This document shows, piece by piece, positions 43,183 through 53,300 of a DNA stretch of 64,000 nucleotides. The stretch comes from RHLJ01 sp963974345 (GTDB taxonomy: Bacteria > Bacteroidota > Rhodothermia > Balneolales > Balneolaceae). A model generated the notes under the pieces. It was given only the letters and a program-made list of their open reading frames with translations. It was not told where the DNA came from and did no database searches. Both the position numbers and the translations under genes were made by a program. The stretch covers positions 72,819-136,818 of the forward strand of contig CAXBBW010000014.1 in assembly GCA_963974345.1 (NCBI GenBank), in the 5' to 3' direction. Positions within the stretch are counted from its first letter, which is position 1; each line of letters starts with the position of its first letter.

Positions 43183-43968
43183 ATGAAAAACGAAACGATT
43201 AAACAAGCTCCTCTTTTAGAAGCTCGAAACCTGACCAAAGTGTATGAAGATGGAGTTAAAGCTCTAGACAATCTTCAACTAAAAGTACACCCTGGTGAAA
43301 TTTTCGCAATGCTTGGTGGTAATGGTGCTGGTAAAACAACGACCATAAATATCTTTTTAGATTTCATACAGCCTACAAGCGGTAATGCATTTATAAATGG
43401 AATTGATGCTAATACCAATCCTTTGGAAGCGAAACGAAATGTTTCCTTCGTCTCAGAAAATGTTCAGCTATACCCAAATTTTACCGCTATGCAAAACCTT
43501 GATTTCTTTGTCCGCTTGGGAGGGAAAAGTAATTACACCCGAGCAGATTACGAGAATGCTTTAGTTAGAGTTGGGTTGCAACGAGAAGCTTTTGACAAAA
43601 AACTCAGAGACTTTTCTAAAGGGATGCGACAAAAATGTGGCATTGCTATCGCAATACTAAAAGATGCTCCGGCAATTTTACTTGATGAACCAACTTCTGG
43701 CCTTGACCCAAAGGCTGGAAAAGAGTTTACTAAACTTGTTGGGGAATTACGGGATGAAGGAAAGGCGATTTTAATGAGTACTCATGACATCTTCCGAGCT
43801 AAAGAAATCTCAGATCATGTAGGAATTCTTAATAATGGAATTTTAGTAGCAAAGAAAACTCATGCAGAATTAAAAGGAGTAAATCTGGAAGACCTTTATG
43901 TAGAATACATGGCAGGATATATGGATGAAACTCTGGAAACCGGATCACTGATAAACAACCTTACTTAA
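43183..43968 (+). CDS. ABC transporter ATP-binding protein (ABC-2 exporter type)
   Basis: A 261-residue nucleotide-binding subunit: Walker A GGNGAGKTT (about 46-54), Q/S-loop region FVSENVQLYPNFTAMQNL, ABC signature FSKGMRQKCGIAIAI (degenerate LSGGQ, as common in the CcmA/NatA group), Walker B AILLDEPTSGLD and switch His in MSTHD. The C-terminal tail ends in DLYVEYM. It energises the two permeases that follow. Spacing to the first permease is about 60 bp. Confidence 0.93.
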   Translation: MKNETIKQAPLLEARNLTKVYEDGVKALDNLQLKVHPGEIFAMLGGNGAGKTTTINIFLDFIQPTSGNAFINGIDANTNPLEAKRNVSFVSENVQLYPNFTAMQNLDFFVRLGGKSNYTRADYENALVRVGLQREAFDKKLRDFSKGMRQKCGIAIAILKDAPAILLDEPTSGLDPKAGKEFTKLVGELRDEGKAILMSTHDIFRAKEISDHVGILNNGILVAKKTHAELKGVNLEDLYVEYMAGYMDETLETGSLINNLT

Positions 43969-44027
43969 AATGTTAATCGTTATTTGTTAATCGATTCCGA
44001 ATAACGAATAACTAATCACGAATAACT

Positions 44028-45443
44028 ATGTTCAAACTTATATTTATAAAAGAACTTAAAGAGATTCTCCAAAGCAGCCGCTTCACCATCAGTTTTGCTG
44101 TTTGTTCAGTGCTTATCATTTTAGCATTTTTTATGGGAGCTAAGAACTATTTGGCAAGCCAAAGTCAGTATGAAGCAGCTCTACAGGAAAATAGAAATCA
44201 AATTGCTGCTAACACCGAATGGATGATGGTTCAGCACTCTATTATGCTCCCTCCTCAACCATTGATGGCACTTGTAAATGGTGTTTCTAATGATGTTGGT
44301 AGAAATATTTCTATGAGTGGAAGAGGTGAACTTTCAGCAGATAACACACGATTTAACGATGAGCCTCTTTTTGCCATTTTCAGGTTTATGGATCTGGAAT
44401 TTATTTTTGGAATCGTGCTTTCCTTGTTTGCCATCATTTTTGCTTATGATGCCATAAACGGCGAAAAGGTAAGTGGAACATTGAAACTCTGTTTTGCCAA
44501 TTCCATCCCACGAGCTTCTTTTATTTCTGGGAAATTGGCTGGTTCTTTTGTGGGACTTAGTATTGCTCTTTTAATTCCAATTCTTATTGGCGCTGCATTA
44601 TTACCACTTTTAGGAGTGCAATTGAGTGCTGATGAATGGCTAAGATTAGCTCTAATTATTTTTTCCGGGCTTGCATATTTCGGTTTATTCCTTGCGCTAG
44701 CCATTGGTATTTCAGCGATGACAAATCGTCCTTCAAATGCATTTTTAATTGGTTTGGTGGTTTGGATTTTTGCAGTATTGATCGTTCCACGGGCTTCTGT
44801 TCTAATCTCCGGACGTTTAGTTGATGTACCAAATGTGGATGATATTACTGCCCAGAAAAACAGATACCGAACACAACTTTTTGATGAAGATCGTCCAAAA
44901 ATGGAAAAATTTAAACCTGCAAATGGTACCGATCCTCAAGATGTAATGACACAGTTTTCGGCAATGATGAGAGAACTTTCAACCAATAGACAAGAAAAGA
45001 TTGATGCTTTTACCGAACGAATTAATGAGGAGTATACGAATCGAAAAAATAGACAGGAAGATGTAGCACTCGCTCTTTCCAGAGTATCACCAACCTCAAT
45101 ATTTACCTTAGCCAGTACAGAATTAGCTGGAACCTCACTTGAACTACAAAATCGTTTTATGAGCTCTGCAGAAGAATACCAAAATGTGTACGCTAATTTT
45201 ATGACTGAGAAAACTGGGAGTGGTGGACATGGTGGATTTCGAATGATTATTCGAACTACCGATGACGAAGGTGAAGAACCTGAAACTCTCGACCCTAATG
45301 AAATGCCTCAGTTTGAGTACGCCAAAACAAGTTTTAAAACTGCTGCCTCAAACAGCTTACTAGATATGGGGCTACTTGTACTTTTCAATCTTGTATTCTT
45401 TGGTGGGGCTTTTACAGCTTTCCTAAGATACGATTTGAGGTAA
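44028..45443 (+). CDS. ABC-2 permease, first of a tandem pair
   Basis: A 471-residue permease with about six membrane helices: one at residues 18-38, a large exported loop, four in 130-265 and one at the C-terminus (about 445-468). The elbow motif FAYDAINGEKVSGTLKLCFANSIPRASFI is typical of the ABC-2 family with a long extracytoplasmic insert (about 270-440, charged with many E and R). It is paralogous to the next permease. The substrate is unknown; the PDZ and NEW3 partners suggest export of a protein or lipid. Confidence 0.88.
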   Translation: MFKLIFIKELKEILQSSRFTISFAVCSVLIILAFFMGAKNYLASQSQYEAALQENRNQIAANTEWMMVQHSIMLPPQPLMALVNGVSNDVGRNISMSGRGELSADNTRFNDEPLFAIFRFMDLEFIFGIVLSLFAIIFAYDAINGEKVSGTLKLCFANSIPRASFISGKLAGSFVGLSIALLIPILIGAALLPLLGVQLSADEWLRLALIIFSGLAYFGLFLALAIGISAMTNRPSNAFLIGLVVWIFAVLIVPRASVLISGRLVDVPNVDDITAQKNRYRTQLFDEDRPKMEKFKPANGTDPQDVMTQFSAMMRELSTNRQEKIDAFTERINEEYTNRKNRQEDVALALSRVSPTSIFTLASTELAGTSLELQNRFMSSAEEYQNVYANFMTEKTGSGGHGGFRMIIRTTDDEGEEPETLDPNEMPQFEYAKTSFKTAASNSLLDMGLLVLFNLVFFGGAFTAFLRYDLR

Positions 45444-45670
45444 ACTCAGTTCAAGGAATATGTATAGAAACAGAATCAGCAATCTCATTCTCCCTTCGAA
45501 GAGAGACCAAAATTATCGTTTAGATAATTTTGTGAGGGATGTTTGGCTTGATCAATCTATCAGAACAGTTCGAACCCACCCCTCAATCCCCTCCAAGGAG
45601 CGGATGCACCAATACCAACCTATCGATCCGTTTTCGGAACTATTCATTTTAAAATTCTAAGCTCAACACT
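45444..45670. repeat. Repeat spacer between tandem permeases, with hairpin
   Basis: A 9-bp perfect stem (45509-45517 with 45523-45531, loop gttta) lies in this 227-bp spacer. The short open frame 45460-45660 reads through this repeat and looks spurious: it has no start context, domain or signal. Such a large spacer inside an otherwise compact operon suggests an inserted repeat. Confidence 0.55.
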
Positions 45671-47137
45671 ATGCTATCTATACTAATCCAAAAAGAACTT
45701 AAAAATATACTTCTAAGCCCCAAGTTTACTGCCACCTTTTTGGTTTGTTCAATCCTGATTTTAATTAGTGTGTTTATCGGGATCAATGAATATGAAAACG
45801 CAGTAACTCAGTTCAAGATAAATCAACAAATTGCTCAACAGGATATTGCACAAGCATCGAGTTGGGGACAAGTAAGAAATATTGTCCATCGTAAACCCAC
45901 TCCGATGCAGATTTTCGTTTCTGGTCTTCATTTTGATGTGGGAAGACTTTCTGGAATTTCATCTTTTAATGATGTAAAACTTACTCGAAGTCCATATTCA
46001 GATGAAACCCTTTTTGCTATTTTTAGATTTATAGATTTCGCTTTTATTGTACAAGTTGTTCTCTCTTTATTTGCAATTTTGTTTACCTACGATGCCATCA
46101 ATGGAGAAAGAGAGAATGGAACATTAAAACTGGCTTTCGCTAATTCAGTGTCTAGAGTTACTTATTTGGTGGCTAAGTTTACAGGTATTTGGCTTGGGTT
46201 AATAGTTCCACTTCTAATCCCAATTCTTCTTGGATTATTATTGGCTCTATTCTTTAAAGTTCCTATCTCGGAATCTGATTGGATGAGTATTATCGGATTT
46301 ATTGGGCTTTCCATACTTTATGTAACATTCTTTATGGGGATTGGAATTTTAGTATCGTCATTAACTAAAAAATCTTCACTTTCTTTTTTGTTACTGCTTG
46401 TTATTTGGATTGGAGGAGTTCTAATACTTCCACGAATGGGTGTAATGGCAGCTGGTCAGTTGATAGAAATAGAACCTGTTGCTCAAATTGAAGCGAAACA
46501 AGAAGCTTTTCAGCAAGCACGGTGGAATCAATTCTCGCAACAACTAAACAAATCATGGCAACGCAGAGAACAAGAAATGGAAGGAATGGATGAAACCGAG
46601 CGTAGAAATTATAGAGACGAAAAGGAATGGGAATGGCTAGAAGAAGATGACGCTATTAGAAAAAAAGTTCAGACCGATATTGTAGATAATAACCGTAAAC
46701 TTTTAGAAGATGTGCAAAATAAAAAAATAGTACAGCAAAACCTTGCATTTAGCTTAGCGAGAATCTCCCCTGTTTCGTCTTTTAGACTAGCTGCGATGAA
46801 TATTTCTGGAACTGATATTGGAATGAAATCTCGCTACGAAGAAAGCATGAGGAATTATAAAGACACCTTTGTCAAGTTTGCAGAAAAGAAGCAGTCAGAA
46901 ACTGGAGATACTGGCGGATTTCGAATTGAAGTCGATTCGAATGAAGGAGTAAATCTGGATTTTGGAAGAAACGATCAAACCCTAGACACTAGCGAATTAC
47001 CAAGATATGAAGCCCCTTTGGTTATGACTTCTACTACGTTTGGCAATAGTATTCTAGACTTTGGCTTGCTTGCAATATTTATCGTTCTTTCTTTTGGTGG
47101 AAGTTTCGTAGCCTTTTTGAGATATGATATGAGGTAA
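45671..47137 (+). CDS. ABC-2 permease, second of a tandem pair
   Basis: A 488-residue paralogue of the preceding permease, with matching blocks FTYDAINGERENGTLKLAFANSVSRVTYL, LLLLVIWIGGVLILPRMG and a C-terminal FGGSFVAFLRYDMR (the other ends FGGAFTAFLRYDLR). The exported insert (about 275-440) contains REQEMEGMDETERRNYRDEKEWEW, a highly charged helix not shared in detail with its twin. The two most likely form a heterodimeric permease energised by the 43183 ATPase. Confidence 0.88.
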   Translation: MLSILIQKELKNILLSPKFTATFLVCSILILISVFIGINEYENAVTQFKINQQIAQQDIAQASSWGQVRNIVHRKPTPMQIFVSGLHFDVGRLSGISSFNDVKLTRSPYSDETLFAIFRFIDFAFIVQVVLSLFAILFTYDAINGERENGTLKLAFANSVSRVTYLVAKFTGIWLGLIVPLLIPILLGLLLALFFKVPISESDWMSIIGFIGLSILYVTFFMGIGILVSSLTKKSSLSFLLLLVIWIGGVLILPRMGVMAAGQLIEIEPVAQIEAKQEAFQQARWNQFSQQLNKSWQRREQEMEGMDETERRNYRDEKEWEWLEEDDAIRKKVQTDIVDNNRKLLEDVQNKKIVQQNLAFSLARISPVSSFRLAAMNISGTDIGMKSRYEESMRNYKDTFVKFAEKKQSETGDTGGFRIEVDSNEGVNLDFGRNDQTLDTSELPRYEAPLVMTSTTFGNSILDFGLLAIFIVLSFGGSFVAFLRYDMR

Positions 47138-47140
47138 GTT

Positions 47141-47175
47141 GTTCAATGTTCAATGTTCAATGTTCAATGTTCAAT
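47141..47175 (+). repeat. Five tandem gttcaat units
   Basis: The heptamer gttcaat is repeated five times without a mismatch from 47141 to 47175, beginning three bases after the permease stop codon. It might bind a regulator, but slippage-prone intergenic heptamers of this kind also occur without known function. Confidence 0.9.
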
Positions 47176-47222
47176 TAAAGTGTATCTTCTCAGTCGAACC
47201 TGAAATTTCACTTTTCAATTGA

Positions 47223-47765
47223 ATGGCTTTTAAACACGTTAAAGATTCCCAAATTACTATGACGCAGCTCATGCTGCCTTCTCATTCCAATTTTAGTGGA
47301 AAAATTCATGGGGGTTTCATTCTGAACTTGATGGATCAGATTGCTTTTGCTTGCGCTTCTAAACATTCAGGGCATTATTCTGTAACTGCGTCAGTAAATA
47401 GAGTTGATTTCCTAAACCCAATTGAAGTAGGTGAGCTTGTAACTTTAAAGGCGTCTATTAATTATACGGGAAGAACGTCTATGGTAGTTGGGCTTCGTGT
47501 AGAATCAGAGAATATCCAGACGGGAGAAACAAAACACTGTAACTCCTCTTATTTCACGTTGGTAGCTAAAAATGAAGATGGAAAGAGTGTCCCAGTTCCT
47601 GGCTTAATTCTGGACTCAGTAGAAAGTGTACGTCGATTTGCAAGAAGTATAACTAGACAAGAACAATCCAGAAAAAGACTCGATAGTTTTAAACCTTCTG
47701 AGTTTAAGATTGAAGAGCATTTAGAGGTCGTGGAGTCGCAAAATGCTAAAGTCAAGCTTGACTAA
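47223..47765 (+). CDS. Acyl-CoA thioesterase, YciA-like hotdog family
   Basis: A 180-residue hotdog-fold enzyme that would hydrolyse acyl-CoA. The conserved segment SHSNFSGKIHGGFILNLMDQIAFACASKHSG (about 20-50) contains the hotdog helix and its conserved Asp, then VTASVNRVDFLNPIEVGELVTLKASINYTGRTSMVVGLRVESEN. The tail (about 140-180) is a basic and then acidic extension beyond the single hotdog. The ATG lies right after gttcaat repeat DNA. It may share transcription with the permease genes upstream, but no functional link is obvious. Confidence 0.88.
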   Translation: MAFKHVKDSQITMTQLMLPSHSNFSGKIHGGFILNLMDQIAFACASKHSGHYSVTASVNRVDFLNPIEVGELVTLKASINYTGRTSMVVGLRVESENIQTGETKHCNSSYFTLVAKNEDGKSVPVPGLILDSVESVRRFARSITRQEQSRKRLDSFKPSEFKIEEHLEVVESQNAKVKLD

Positions 47766-47778
47766 TTTTCTTGATCAG

Positions 47779-48309
47779 CTAAAAATTAAAGCCTATTCCT
47801 ATTCCAGCACCTAAACCAATTCTAGTTTTATCTTCATCGCCAAAACCTCTAGTAAATTGATATGCTGCATGAAAGTTAAGAATTAACCCTCTTTTTCGGT
47901 CTCCTAAATCAACTCCCATCCCTCCACCTAAACTGAAGAAACTATCCTGTTGACCATCACTATTAAAAAAAGTTTCTTCAGAAAAACTATTATCAATATG
48001 AGCGCCTCCAAAGGCATATACTCGTTGTATATTCGATTCTCTTAAATCTCTTTGGTACTCAAGTCCTAATGAAAAGAAGGAATCCTTATTGTCGGTATCG
48101 TTGTTATAAATAAAAATCCCAACAACTTTTATGTTATCCTTTTCTGTACTTGGATAAATATATTGAATACCTGCCCCAGTTACAGAGGATAAGGTTAATC
48201 CTATTTGTTTAGTAAAAACGAACTCGTCGTTTTCTTGTGCCTGAAGAATAGGGGAAATGACTATTAACCCTACAAAAATGATCACAAAATTTTTCAAAAC
48301 GTTCTCCAT
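47779..48309 (-). CDS. Exported outer-membrane beta-barrel-like protein
   Basis: A 176-residue protein with a signal peptide ending near LQAQ (25). The mature part is made of alternating aromatic/polar strands such as VVGIFIYNND, DSFFSLGLEYQRDL and LILNFHAAYQFTRGF, ending in GIGIGFNF with a C-terminal Phe, the usual mark of an outer-membrane barrel. At this length it would be a small 8-strand barrel (OmpA/OmpX size). No named family is recognised. It lies between convergent and divergent neighbours and is monocistronic. Confidence 0.72.
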   Translation of the reverse strand: MENVLKNFVIIFVGLIVISPILQAQENDEFVFTKQIGLTLSSVTGAGIQYIYPSTEKDNIKVVGIFIYNNDTDNKDSFFSLGLEYQRDLRESNIQRVYAFGGAHIDNSFSEETFFNSDGQQDSFFSLGGGMGVDLGDRKRGLILNFHAAYQFTRGFGDEDKTRIGLGAGIGIGFNF

Positions 48310-48451
48310 CGATTTTTTGTAACTAATAATTAGCGTAAATCTAATAAATTATAGCCTATATTCAAGAATATTTACTATCTAAATCAATAAATATTAGTTT
48401 TTTCTGATGAATGAGCTTTGGAGGCTTGATTAAAACTTATCAATAAAAAAA

Positions 48452-48473
48452 GGCCACCCATTCCTGAGTGGTC
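48452..48473 (-). terminator. Intrinsic terminator after the 563-codon lipoprotein gene
   Basis: On the minus strand the stem gaccactc/gggtggcc (48473-48466 with 48459-48452, one mismatch, loop of six) is followed by seven T. It lies 36 bp past the stop of the lipoprotein gene at 48509. Confidence 0.75.
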
Positions 48474-48508
48474 TCATTTATCAACCTTTTGTCTGGTTAG
48501 TTAAAAAA

Positions 48509-50194
48509 CTAGTTTGATAAAGCCACATTCCAAACATCGTCATAACCAAACTTTGCTTGTTCTGAGGTCAGTTCTTCTATCGACTGTTTTATGAGTTTTA
48601 TAATTACATCCTTTTGTCCGATTCGATTTAGTGCATTTAGATCAGAAAATTCTGACTCACTAAAGGGAACTCCAGGACCTTGGACACTTCCTTGAAGCCA
48701 AACATTTGTATTTCCATCAAACGCTTGTGTTGCTCCGGTAACCTTAAAGCTTACATTAGGTAATAAAACAATCTTATTATCATCACCACCTGCTACTTGA
48801 TAGTTAATAACTACGTCCATAAAAGCATCCATGTCCATATCTCTCATTAATCGTGATGTAGTACCTCCATCAGCAATTAATGCAGTTGTACGATCTGATA
48901 GGATTTCGCCCAGTGAGGTTGGGAGTAGACGCTTTGTATCTCGTAAGTTCTTAGCAATGTACTCAGTGTTATTCTCATCTGTAGGAGTGTAGAATTCATC
49001 GTAAATTGGATTTGAAGTTATTTGGTCTACATCTACTACGGCTGCTTTATAGTCATTTTTTAAGGTACTTACCAAATCTGAGTACATATTTTCCAAAAAC
49101 TGATTCCAGTATACATCATCTAACTCAGGAAACTGAAAGGTGGTTGTGGTAGTGGTGATTTCTCGGTATCCAGTTAAGTAATTATCTCTTTCTGAGGTTT
49201 CTACTTCTTTTTTATACAAACTACCTGAAACGCTTAACGAGGATATTCCGATTCGTTTAATATTTGTGTTCAACGGTCGAGCATACCAGGCATTTGAGGC
49301 TGATGCCGAATATTTAAACTCACCGTTTGATTCTTCTGATTTTCCAGTGATTTTTACATAGGCTCTACCTTCAGCATTTCCAGTAACAGTTACTGGAACG
49401 GTATCAAAAGAGGTCATTTCCTTCTTAAAATAAGGGAATGGCTGACCTGCATCCGCTCTATCATTTTCAACTATACTAACCTGTAAATGATTTTCACCTG
49501 TAGCCCAATTTGTTACATCCTTGCCTGTAGGACCGCCACCTGCGATATGTTTGTGTTTAAAAGCATCAGCAGGTACAATAATTTTATTATTTATGATGGT
49601 GCTTTGAAAATATGCGAATCCTTTTGCTCCAACAGCATTTGTAATTAGTGAAACCATTACCCTTTTGCCTTCTGCTGCTGCTGCATATTCTAATTCAATT
49701 TCTAAAGGAGCATTTACATCTACAGTTGCACCTTCTGCTACACCATTTATGCTTTTTATACTTAAACTTGGCAATGGTGATAGTTCGAACTCTGTAGTAG
49801 AGCCATTTGTGCTGGTGATGACCACTTCTTTTGTTGATAGATCATCATGATCAAAGCGAGCAAAAAAAGCTCCTCCTCCATAGCTTTTAGCTTCTTTTCC
49901 TCCAATAGTGACCGTTCCATCTAAATCAATAACGCCAATTCTACCTTCTGGTTTAACAAACATTACACCAACTAGGTTTTCACCTTCTAACCAATCTTCT
50001 GTTCCTAATGTCGTAATTCCAACATCAGAGCCATAGATATTAGCTTGGTATTTCCCAATTACTGCCATATTGTTAAAGTCTGCTTCTTTTTTGGTCATCA
50101 GTTTCAATGCAACTTTACCAATTTGTTGTTGAACTGTAGCACAGGACATTAAAAATAATGATACCCCGAGAAAGCAAATTATAATCTTCTTCAT
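48509..50194 (-). CDS. Large lipoprotein, unknown family
   Basis: A 561-residue lipoprotein. The signal MKKIIICFLGVSLFLMSC gives a lipidated C18. The frame extends two codons further to a GTG, but the ATG at 50194 fits the signal better. Residues about 40-150 contain VGVMFVKPEGRIGVIDLDGTVTIGG; 150-260 are beta-rich with LPSLSIKSINGVAEGATVDVNAPLEIELEY, an Ig-like pattern. The C-terminal third (about 330-560) is alpha/beta with LENMYSDLVSTLKNDYKAAVVDVDQI. No known domain is recognised. It is followed by a strong terminator. Confidence 0.7.
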   Translation of the reverse strand: MKKIIICFLGVSLFLMSCATVQQQIGKVALKLMTKKEADFNNMAVIGKYQANIYGSDVGITTLGTEDWLEGENLVGVMFVKPEGRIGVIDLDGTVTIGGKEAKSYGGGAFFARFDHDDLSTKEVVITSTNGSTTEFELSPLPSLSIKSINGVAEGATVDVNAPLEIELEYAAAAEGKRVMVSLITNAVGAKGFAYFQSTIINNKIIVPADAFKHKHIAGGGPTGKDVTNWATGENHLQVSIVENDRADAGQPFPYFKKEMTSFDTVPVTVTGNAEGRAYVKITGKSEESNGEFKYSASASNAWYARPLNTNIKRIGISSLSVSGSLYKKEVETSERDNYLTGYREITTTTTTFQFPELDDVYWNQFLENMYSDLVSTLKNDYKAAVVDVDQITSNPIYDEFYTPTDENNTEYIAKNLRDTKRLLPTSLGEILSDRTTALIADGGTTSRLMRDMDMDAFMDVVINYQVAGGDDNKIVLLPNVSFKVTGATQAFDGNTNVWLQGSVQGPGVPFSESEFSDLNALNRIGQKDVIIKLIKQSIEELTSEQAKFGYDDVWNVALSN

Positions 50195-50293
50195 AGTCAC
50201 CCTTTGTGTTTAGTGTTTAACTAAAAATCAGGGTTATTGGCTGGTTATTCTATCACCCGAATTAGGTATTTTTTAATTTATAGGGGTAAAAAA

Positions 50294-50316
50294 AAGGCTC
50301 ACCGTTTGTGAGCCTT
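50294..50316 (-). terminator. Intrinsic terminator after the amidohydrolase gene
   Basis: A perfect 9-bp stem aaggctcac/gtgagcctt (50294-50302 with 50308-50316, loop cgttt) is followed on the minus strand by a run of eight T. It starts 8 bp past the stop codon of the 50324 gene. Confidence 0.92.
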
Positions 50317-50323
50317 TCTGAAA

Positions 50324-53300
50324 TCAGTCGTCCACTCCTGGTAAATTGGCTTTATCAGGCGTACTTTGAATCCATATTTTTTTATCGAAGGTCTTTTTTC
50401 TAGGGTACACTTCATCCAATGTATTGGCTTCAAATAAACGGCCGTTCATCATTACATGTGATATAGTATTTGTATTTCTGAGTTCATCCAATGGATTCTC
50501 ATCAAGAATTACTAAATCCGCAAGTTTACCTACTTCTATTGAGCCAAGGTCTCCATCCAACCCAATAGCTTCTGCACCAATAATAGTAGCTACTTTAAGT
50601 GCTTGGTGATTGGTTAATCCACCTGAAGCAACTGACCATAACTCCCAATGATAGCCAAGTCCTTGAAGTTGCCCATGACTTCCCACACCAATTAAGCCGC
50701 CTGCATCAACAATTTGTTTCGCTTTTTCAGCATGTTTTGGGAATATCTGTTCATCATCCATCGCCCAAAAATCTCGGCGACGAGTACTGGAAGCTAGAAC
50801 GTCGTTAGGTGTGAAGTTGGCAAGTTTAGAGTCATCATACACATTTTCACGCGCATAGAAAAAGTCCTCAGCAGAAGGTCCTCCATAAGCTACCAGCATA
50901 GTCTGAGTTACCGCCATTTTCGCATCTGCTACCGTTTTTACTAAATCATTATAAATTGGATATATCGGAAGATTATGCTCATGACCTGGATAACCATCAA
51001 TCAATTGCGTGATATTCATTTTAATGTTTAAACTTCCTTCAGTGGTTGGCATTAACTTCTGTTCTTTAGAAGCCATGATAATCCATTGCCTTTGTTCACG
51101 GTTTCCTACTCGGTACATTTTGATGGACTTAGTGTCAAAGTACTCGCTGTATTGTCGAAGTACTTCTTTGGTATGTTCCAAGCTTTTCAACTTATAACCC
51201 CAGAAACCAACACCAGGTCCTGTAGAATACACTCTTGGTCCAAGCGTCATCCCAGCAGTTACCATATCGCTATAGGTTAATACATCGGTTGTTCCAGTTT
51301 GAGGATCACGAGTTGTAGTAACGCCATACGCTAAGTTTGCAGCATAACTCCAAGGTTGAGTTTTATGAATACCTCTAGTCACTCTTAAATGTGCATGTGT
51401 GTCAACAAAACCTGGAGTAATTGTTTTACCTGATAGGTCAACTACTTCAGCGCCGGTTGGTACATCTAAGGTTCCAGTCCTTCCAACAGCGGTAATTCTA
51501 TTATTTTCTACTAAAATATCTCCTCGTTCAATTACCTCATCACCATTCATAGTGATAATTCTAGCATTTTGAAGAAGCGCGATTCCTTCTGGGATATCCT
51601 TATTATAGAGTACTTCTATTCGATATTCCTCTGCTTGATATTCAGAAAGAGGTTTTTCCTTTTCTTCATCAGTTTCAGGTTCATCCTCTTTTTCTTCAGC
51701 TTCTTCTGCTGATTTTTTTGCTTCCTCTTCCGCCTTCTTAGCTGCTTTAACACTATCTGCAAAAGCTTTTGAATCACTTAAATTGTATACGAAATACCCT
51801 TTCCCTAATGACCAATGAACCTTTTCGGAATCTCCAGACCAATGAGGAAATTCTCCACCAATTACGGTGAGTTTTTTAGCTGGGAAAGACGCCCCATCAG
51901 GATTTGATACTGAAATGTTGACCACATTTCCAGTTACAGGTACAGTAGCCGTATAAATTTCATTATTTACTTGAGCAAGTACCTGATCGCCTTCTGGTGC
52001 CATAAACAAAATACTTGCCTCACTTGGCGATACTGGGTCGGTTGTGCCATAGGTAGAAATCCCCGTAATTTTAACGTGTTCATCTACATCGGTTCCATCC
52101 CATCGCATTGAAATAAGTTGACCATCGTTATCAGTCATATAAATACGATCGTTTGCTTTCACAAAGTGAGGATTTGTGCGCCCTTTTCTGAGATCTATAA
52201 AAGTAGTTGCACCTCCATTCGCTGGAATCCATGCAATTTCATCTGCAGCTGAAAAGAAAGATCCACCTGTGCCAGAACTTAGGTAATCGAATTTACTACC
52301 CGTTAAAAATACAATTCTGTCACTGGTATATGACCATACTGGTTGCGAATAAAATGCTGATTCTTGAGTCAACTTTTGAGCTCTTGGTCTACGAGCTTCA
52401 GGCTCAATCCTATAAATGTCACCACCTTTAGCCTCATCCCAAGTTACATATACAATGAACTTTCCATCCGGCGACCACGTTGGCTCAGCTTCAGTAGCTT
52501 CGCCTTCGGTTAGCTTTCGAGGAGTCCCATCTGGAAAATCCTGAACATATAAATCACCAAGTGCAGTAAAAGCTATTTTTGATCCATCTGGAGACGGAAC
52601 TGCATCTCTGATTTGAGTAATCAGCGCTTCTTTATCATCACTAACTGGGTATTTGAATGTTAACTTTGGACCTAGTTCCAGTTCTACATCTACTTCAAAA
52701 GGAATATTTTTCACTGTTCCATCTGCTATAGAAAGATTATGAAGCTTCCCTCCGTAAAAAAGAATCAGACTTTTACTATCTGGAGTGAAACTCATTGCTG
52801 GTAATACACCAAGTGTAGCTTGAGATTCTTGGTCATCACGTTGCACAGGATATGCCAACCAGTTTTCTTCACCAGTTTCAATATTTCTTAAAATTAACGC
52901 CGTTTCAGCTTCATGACGAGTTCCATAAACCAACCATTTTCCATCCGGTGAAGTAGTAGGTGTAAACGCCGATCCATATTTAGAAACTAAGATAGAATTA
53001 TCACCAGTTTTGCGATCATAAACTCCAATAGAGTACTGTGGAAATTGAGCATTATAATTCCATGCACCGTTTCTTCTTGAATAATAAACATATCTTCCAT
53101 CTGCACTAAATGCAGGATCTATAGCTTTCAGACTTGTTGAACCATCAACAATCTTAGTTCCACCGCCGCTGTCTTTGTGAATCATCCAAAGCTTGAAGAA
53201 TCTTCTACCGCGAGAAACAACTATATAATCTCCATCGGGAGACCATTCGGCGTTAATCATCTCATCGTTATTATCTTTTGTGAGCTGATGTTCTTCTTCC

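Noticed and set aside
45460..45660. 66-codon frame between the two permeases
   Set aside because: Made from a repeat hairpin and neighbouring sequence, with no domain or signal.
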